From Silene noctiflora (lineage: Eukaryota; Streptophyta; Magnoliopsida; Caryophyllales; Caryophyllaceae): a stretch of 24,815 nucleotides of DNA. Of this stretch, positions 20,726-24,815 are shown piece by piece. The stretch is taken from positions 39,809 to 64,623 of the forward strand of contig VHZZ01003376.1 in the NCBI GenBank assembly GCA_009801015.1, given 5' to 3'. Below the pieces are notes generated by a model. The model was not told the origin of the DNA and searched no databases. It worked only from the letters and a program-made list of their open reading frames with translations. A program made the translations under genes and the position numbers. Every line of letters begins with the position of its first letter. Within the stretch, counting starts at the first letter, position 1.

Positions 20726-20880
20726 TTAGCCGAAAAAAAAAAACGCAACACTTGATTGCTAACAACACTCTCCCATTGCAATCAACCCAACACACTACAC
20801 CAAGCACCAAGCTCCAAACACAACACATTACACCAAATCTTTTTTGACCAAATATCCAAAACACACACGCGCACACTTAC

Positions 20881-21075
20881 ACTTACACTTTGAAATAAAG
20901 TTCATACATTGAAATAACTAATTAAAAAGAAAGTTTATACAACAATTACATCTAACTTGAACTTACACTTTGAAATAAAATTCATAATTTGAAATAACTA
21001 ATTAAAAAGAAAGTTCATACAATAATGCCATCTAACTTAGATACAGTCATACTTTGAAATAAAGTTCATACAAAT
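20881..21075 (+). repeat. 80-84 bp tandem repeat, about 2.4 copies
   Basis: ACTTACACTTTGAAATAAAG begins at 20881, its copy (one change) at 20961, and a partial third copy resumes as ACTTTGAAATAAAGTTCATA at 21051. Units include GAAATAACTAATTAAAAAGA. It directly borders the minus-strand ORF at 21079. Confidence 0.85.
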
Positions 21076-21078
21076 TAA

Positions 21079-21333
21079 CTAATTCCATTTAACTAAATGA
21101 CACATTATCCCATTCTCGAGCGACATCTCTTTGTTTTTGATCTTGAACTTGAACCGGTAGGGATGTCCTCCTAAAGGATCAGAGTAAGTTGTAGATACCT
21201 CATTTCTACACCTCCCGTCAAACACCCAGTGATGATTGGGCCGTATGTTTAACATACGTAGCGATTTATGACAGTTCGTAAGTTCGTCGACAAGTGGTAG
21301 CTCAAAAAGTCGTGTCAACCCCTTGGTCGTCAT
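21079..21333 (-). CDS. Unidentified ORF, 84 aa, possible transposon gene remnant
   Basis: Open frame with a protein-like composition: it mixes hydrophobic, charged and aromatic residues and has no low-complexity runs (for example RPNHHWVFDGRCRNEV and DPLGGHPYRFKFKIKNKEM). I do not recognise it. It lies between an 80-bp tandem array and the start of LTR sequence, so it may be the C-terminal exon of a decayed mobile-element gene or of a gene duplicate. It could also be chance. Confidence 0.25.
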   Translation of the reverse strand: MTTKGLTRLFELPLVDELTNCHKSLRMLNIRPNHHWVFDGRCRNEVSTTYSDPLGGHPYRFKFKIKNKEMSLENGIMCHLVKWN

Positions 21334-21339
21334 CTACGC

Positions 21340-23111
21340 GCCGATACGGTCGTTTTGACAGTAATTAGAGTCAATTCGGAGTCCGAAGTCAAAACCGTCT
21401 CTGAAACCCGAGATCGTAAATCCCGAGTCAAAAGCAAAGTGCTTGCCAAAGGTAAGTATGTCATAATATATCGAGATTATGTCTCACGTTTAGTTCCATT
21501 TCACTTCCTTAGGCTAAACTTATCTTTACATTACAAAATGTGCATTTCATTTTAGCTTAATACGACAACCCGACTTTTAGGCTCATTTTACGAGGCGATT
21601 CCAACTTTTTTGGGTCTTTTCTATTTCACATAAAATTCTAGATATTTCTCTTAACTTTACAATGCCATCAAAATCACCTTAATTCGAGTCTTGTAGTGAA
21701 AGTTATGCCTAAAATACGACAGGCTTTCGACGCGCTTTCTTGCAGCGCAGAAAACCGCCTTAGAGAGGACGCAACTTTTGCTGTTCCTCTTCCCCAGGGT
21801 GTTTCTGTAATCCCCATCCTATTTGGAGGTCCGTTGACTAACCATAGGTACTTTTGACCATGTTAGACCCCTTTGATAAGGACGACACTGGAGTTACTTT
21901 GTGTTGTGGACCTAGAACTCGACCTAGTAAGGGCCACTCGGTCGAGTGTGGGTGACACTCGACCGAGTGCGGTGTACTCGGTCGAGTATGTTGGTACCCG
22001 ACCGAGTGCATGAGCGGCAACGTAATATAAAGTTACGCGGAAGTCATAACCCGAAATCATTCATTTCATTTATTTTTCCTTAAAACCTAAAATCAGAACA
22101 ACTTCTCCCTTTACCTCTTTTCCTCTATATCTTATTGAGCCTTCACCTAGGAGATCGCCATGGGAGTGGATGTGCGCGTCGGTTTTGATCTAATCATCAG
22201 TCCATCGAGTAAGGTATGTCATCGTTAATATCTGTGGGTTTTGGTTAGGGTTATGGTCGTTTGTAATTTGGTCATACCGTTGTTGTAGGTGTCGATAGCG
22301 GTCTTCCATGTGCATGTGTGTGTGGATGATTGATGCTGCTTGGATTCGCTAGAGGTATGGTTTCCCTACGCTGTTTAATTGGTATACATGTTATGTGGCA
22401 GTCTTTTGTGATTATTGTATGATTGAGATTCTTGTGTTGGATATTGGTATTTTTTGTGGAACCATTTTCGGGAGATGGTTCCAAACCCATGTTCGCCTCT
22501 TGTGGCTCCCGTCACAAGGGGGATGTGCACATTAATTATCTGGGTTGCTCGTTGCGAAGAGCGAGGCTTAGGTGGTAAGGATGCGGTCTCCACTGGCGGT
22601 GTGGATTACCCGTTGCGATGGGTGATCTGGCAGGGGTACGCACCTTGGTGTGTAGTCGGTTACTGGTTATTATGGAGTTTGGAGGTTGATTGTCACAATT
22701 GGTTTTGGTTGATTTTATGGTTTAAGTTATGGTTGTGTTATATTGTTTATTCAGTTGACTGACCTCGTTTTATGTTTTCAAAACTGTGATGATCCAGTCG
22801 GGGATGGTGAGCAGGATGACTTACAGGGTTAGTATGGATATATGGATGTGATACTGTCTTGGTGTATGCTGCGGGTTGGGAGATCGTATGACATAACAAT
22901 GCTCGTCGATGATAATAGTGTCATCAGTTGTATCTTTCTTTTCTTATGTAGCTAGGTTGTAATTCAGTCTTCCGTTGTAATTATGTAAAGTATCTATTAA
23001 ATGTTCTTAAATGGTCAATTTGATATACTTACCTCGGGCAACCGATATGGTAGCGCCTTTGGTTATCAGGGAAGGCCTAGTTAAGGCTCCTTGGTATGTA
23101 GGGGTGTTACA
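21340..23111 (+). mobile_element. LTR of a Ty3/gypsy-like retrotransposon, solo or truncated
   Basis: The 3' terminus is GGGTGTTACA, ending at 23111. The last 70 bp (AACCGATATGGTAGCGCC onward) and inner blocks (22627-22666 with CTTGGTGTGTAGTCGGTTA; 22756-22815 with GTCGGGGATGGTGAGCA) match the reverse complement of 24256-24815. There is a TATA-like TATAAAGT at 22026 and a C/T-rich probable transcript leader at 22075-22150. The left border is uncertain (near 21310-21350). No primer-binding site, polypurine tract or internal coding domain is visible on either side. The frame at 22454-22762 is not a gene. Confidence 0.65.
21917..22007. repeat. Array of five ~12-bp quasi-palindromes spaced ~20 bp, upstream of LTR TATA box
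   Basis: ACTCGACCTAGT 21917, ACTCGGTCGAGT 21936, ACTCGACCGAGT 21957, ACTCGGTCGAGT 21976, ACCCGACCGAGT 21996. Starts are 19, 21, 19 and 20 bp apart. The central dinucleotide alternates AC, GT, AC, GT, AC, so neighbouring copies are in opposite orientation. The array ends 18 bp before TATAAAGT. Confidence 0.9.
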
Positions 23112-23530
23112 GTTTCTCAGCTGAAAATAAAACGGTTTATCTCTTTCCTAATTTCGCCGTATCTCTTCTAGATCTTTTTCGTAAACCTTATTTCTTGCTT
23201 AGTATAAATAGAGGCCTCCGCCTCACATATTTTTCACGCGAGTATCCGCCCCTTCTCTTCTCCCTTTGAATTCTAGGACTTTTGTTATTGTTATTGACGC
23301 TTACGTGCTTGATCACTCGACCACGTAAGCCCAGATCCTTCTGGGTACCAGTCTCGTTGCATAGACTGACCAATTTGACCAACTCCACTTAATCAACTCA
23401 ATCAATAGCTTTCTAAATTCCTTTTTTAAGGGCATTTTCAATCCTACATCGAGTTCAACACCACTAACGACAATTTAGTTAATCTTGCTTCGTAAACATG
23501 TAAGTCTGAGGGTGTAAATATTCCCTTTAA
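23112..23530 (+). mobile_element. LTR-like promoter and leader fragment of another retroelement
   Basis: A clear TATAAATA at 23203-23210 is followed by a C/T-rich leader with CGCC-rich sequence. A 9-bp inverted repeat (GCTTACGTG 23299-23307, CACGTAAGC 23322-23330) with a 14-nt loop follows. GTAAGTCTGAGGGTGTAAAT near 23501 resembles the end of an LTR U5 region. No coding domain. Borders and family are not determined. Confidence 0.4.
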
Positions 23531-23714
23531 TTTGTATTTCTTTTATATATTTATAATTTATGTAAGAGTTTATGATATAAGCATGCTCGAAACCGTCTTT
23601 CAAAAACATGTTTTAAAACCTTTGATGAGTCGTATTTATATACACTTTTATGATTTCCCTTAGCTACTTTTGAGACGGTTTTGTGCATTGATATGTCATT
23701 TTATATGCCGTTTA

Positions 23715-24255
23715 TGTTAGAATGTCGATACTTCCACTATTTGGTGTTTAAATGCAGATTGGATGCATTTGTGGAGTAATTCGATGATAATGAGCACCGA
23801 GGAGTCGGCAAGACGGAATTCGAGGAAGATAGCACGAAAACCAAGAGAAAAGGTAGAAAGAAGAGAAGAAATCACAAAATTAAAGTTTTGAGCTTGGTTC
23901 CTCGATCGAGCAGGCAGTAACTCGATCGAGCATGATGTCTTCGATTGAGTTAGCTTGACTCGATCGAGGATCCTTTTTGCTGTAGACTTTCCGGAAAATC
24001 TTTTAAGTCGGTTGTTTTGTAATATAAATAGGAAACTCGTGTTTCATTGCAAGATTACGTTTTTATTCTGCATTCAGCACACTTAGAAAACCTTAGACCT
24101 TATTTTAATAATTGATTAATTCGGATTTATGTTTCGCATTTGTTAATTCCTTAGCTACGGTAATCATTCTTCGCACTTTAATTTCAATTCAAGTTATTGA
24201 AATTACTTCTTTATTCATCTTTTGTGTCTTTAATTATGTTTTCCCTTATTGTTAT
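23715..24255 (+). mobile_element. LTR fragment, Athila-like style, cut by the inverted LTR at 24256
   Basis: Begins TGTTAGAATGTCGATACTTC. It contains a purine-rich stretch (23815-23885), the palindrome array at 23901-23968, TATAAATA at 24023-24030, and then an AT-rich leader with TTGATTAATTCGG and TTTCAATTCAAGTT as in Athila-type LTRs. The other LTR end (TGTAACACC) begins at 24256 without a visible end for this one, suggesting a nested insertion. Lineage assignment is from general resemblance only. Confidence 0.4.
23901..23968. repeat. Array of four CTCGATCGAG palindromes spaced ~19-20 bp, upstream of TATA box
   Basis: CTCGATCGAG at 23901, 23921 and 23959, plus the variant TTCGATTGAG at 23940. 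Starts are 20, 19 and 19 bp apart. TATAAATA follows at 24023. The layout is the same as the array at 21917-22007, in an otherwise different LTR. Confidence 0.92.
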
Positions 24256-24815
24256 TGTAACACCTCCATACTCCGAGGCACCTTACCAAGGACTACCTCT
24301 GAATACAGGGATGCTACCATCTCGGTTTTCCGAGGCAGTGAAAATCATAGTAACCATAATGAAACATTATAAATATAAATATAATTTAAATGATTACAAC
24401 ATCCTCCATAAACCGGAGTACACAAGCCAAACAAAAACAAAAGTATAACTAATATCGTCTGCGGAAGCTAATGTATAATCGTAAGACTTCACCCTGCTAA
24501 CCCCGCCGCATAGTCAACAACCATCATCGTCATTACCTGCTAAACCAATTGCTCACCATCCCCGAATGGACCACCACTTTTTTTAAAACATTAAACGGGG
24601 TCATTCAGCTGAACAACTATATACGATACAATGCAAACAATAAGTAAAGTACCACGCCGCCACCATCACCGCCATCACCACACCACACCGGTATCGGGAC
24701 ACACCCAGACATACCGCATCACCACACCACGCTGGTACCGGGACACACCCAGACGTACCACATCACAAGCAACCGACTACACACCGAAGTATGTAGCCCT
24801 GCCAGTGGAAGACCG
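24256..24815 (-). mobile_element. Partial LTR, same family as 21340-23111, opposite orientation
   Basis: TGTAACACC at 24256 is the inverse of the GGTGTTACA end at 23111. On the minus strand the order of blocks is as in the first LTR: a block with CTTCGGTGTGTAGTCGGTTG (24768-24803), then TTCGGGGATGGTGAGCAATT (24545-24575), then AACCGAGATGGTAGCATCCC (about 24310-24330). The match is partial, so this is a related copy, not a twin. The LTR runs past the window end. Confidence 0.7.
24677..24765 (+). repeat. 44-bp tandem duplication inside the inverted LTR
   Basis: GGTATCGGGACACACCCAGA at 24690 and GGTACCGGGACACACCCAGA at 24734, with matching flanks CACCACACCAC and TACC-CATC, give two units. Confidence 0.85.

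Noticed and set aside
20881..21075. CRISPR-like spacing of repeats
   Set aside because: The units are contiguous 80-bp tandem copies without unique spacers, in a plant genome.
22454..22762. 102-aa Trp/Cys-rich frame
   Set aside because: Inside an LTR, which does not normally encode protein; the sequence matches the inverse LTR at 24256-24815 at the DNA level, with no frame conservation apparent.

Overview
This is plant nuclear DNA, almost certainly from a eudicot. It is AT-rich, has GT-AG introns, Stowaway-type miniature elements and LTR-retrotransposon pieces, and carries three recognisable plant genes. The style of the repeats would fit Caryophyllales, but that is only a guess: nothing visible fixes the species. 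Two ambiguous bases (n at 81 and 704) point to a draft assembly.

Left part (1-8150): the 3' portion of an API5-like (apoptosis inhibitor 5) gene on the + strand. Twelve well-supported coding exons and a possible 14-nt microexon run into an Arg/Gly-rich C-terminus. The N-terminal exons lie outside the window. Its introns hold several mobile elements: a GATC-rich inverted-repeat element and a degenerate hAT-like/foldback segment in the 1.76-kb intron, and a 275-bp Stowaway-like MITE in the intron that starts at 3500.

Middle (8150-14470): mostly intergenic. It contains a nuclear tRNA-Ile(UAU) gene, a 98-bp Stowaway MITE, a hAT-like element with another MITE inside it, an 826-bp foldback/MULE-like element with a 9-bp target duplication, a short orphan ORF behind a telo-box, and many short tandem duplications.

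Right-centre (14470-18342): two convergent genes. On + is a complete five-exon IQ67-domain (IQD10/11/12-type) calmodulin-binding protein of 309 aa. On - is an intronless 206-aa class II TCP transcription factor with an unusual TCP domain. Their stop codons are about 450 bp apart.

Right part (18343-24815): repeats only. There is a degraded Stowaway, a minisatellite of about 92 bp whose units fold into hairpins, an 80-bp tandem repeat next to an unidentified minus-strand ORF, and then LTR pieces. Two LTRs of one Ty3/gypsy-like family lie in opposite orientations (about 21340-23111 on +; 24256 to the window end on -). Between them are fragments of other LTR-like sequence. The most interesting signal is here: two apparently unrelated LTRs each carry four or five copies of a 10-12 bp CTCG-NN-CGAG palindrome, spaced almost exactly 20 bp apart and placed just upstream of the TATA box.

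No operon-like cooperation between the genes is implied. They are independent plant housekeeping or regulatory genes in repeat-rich DNA.
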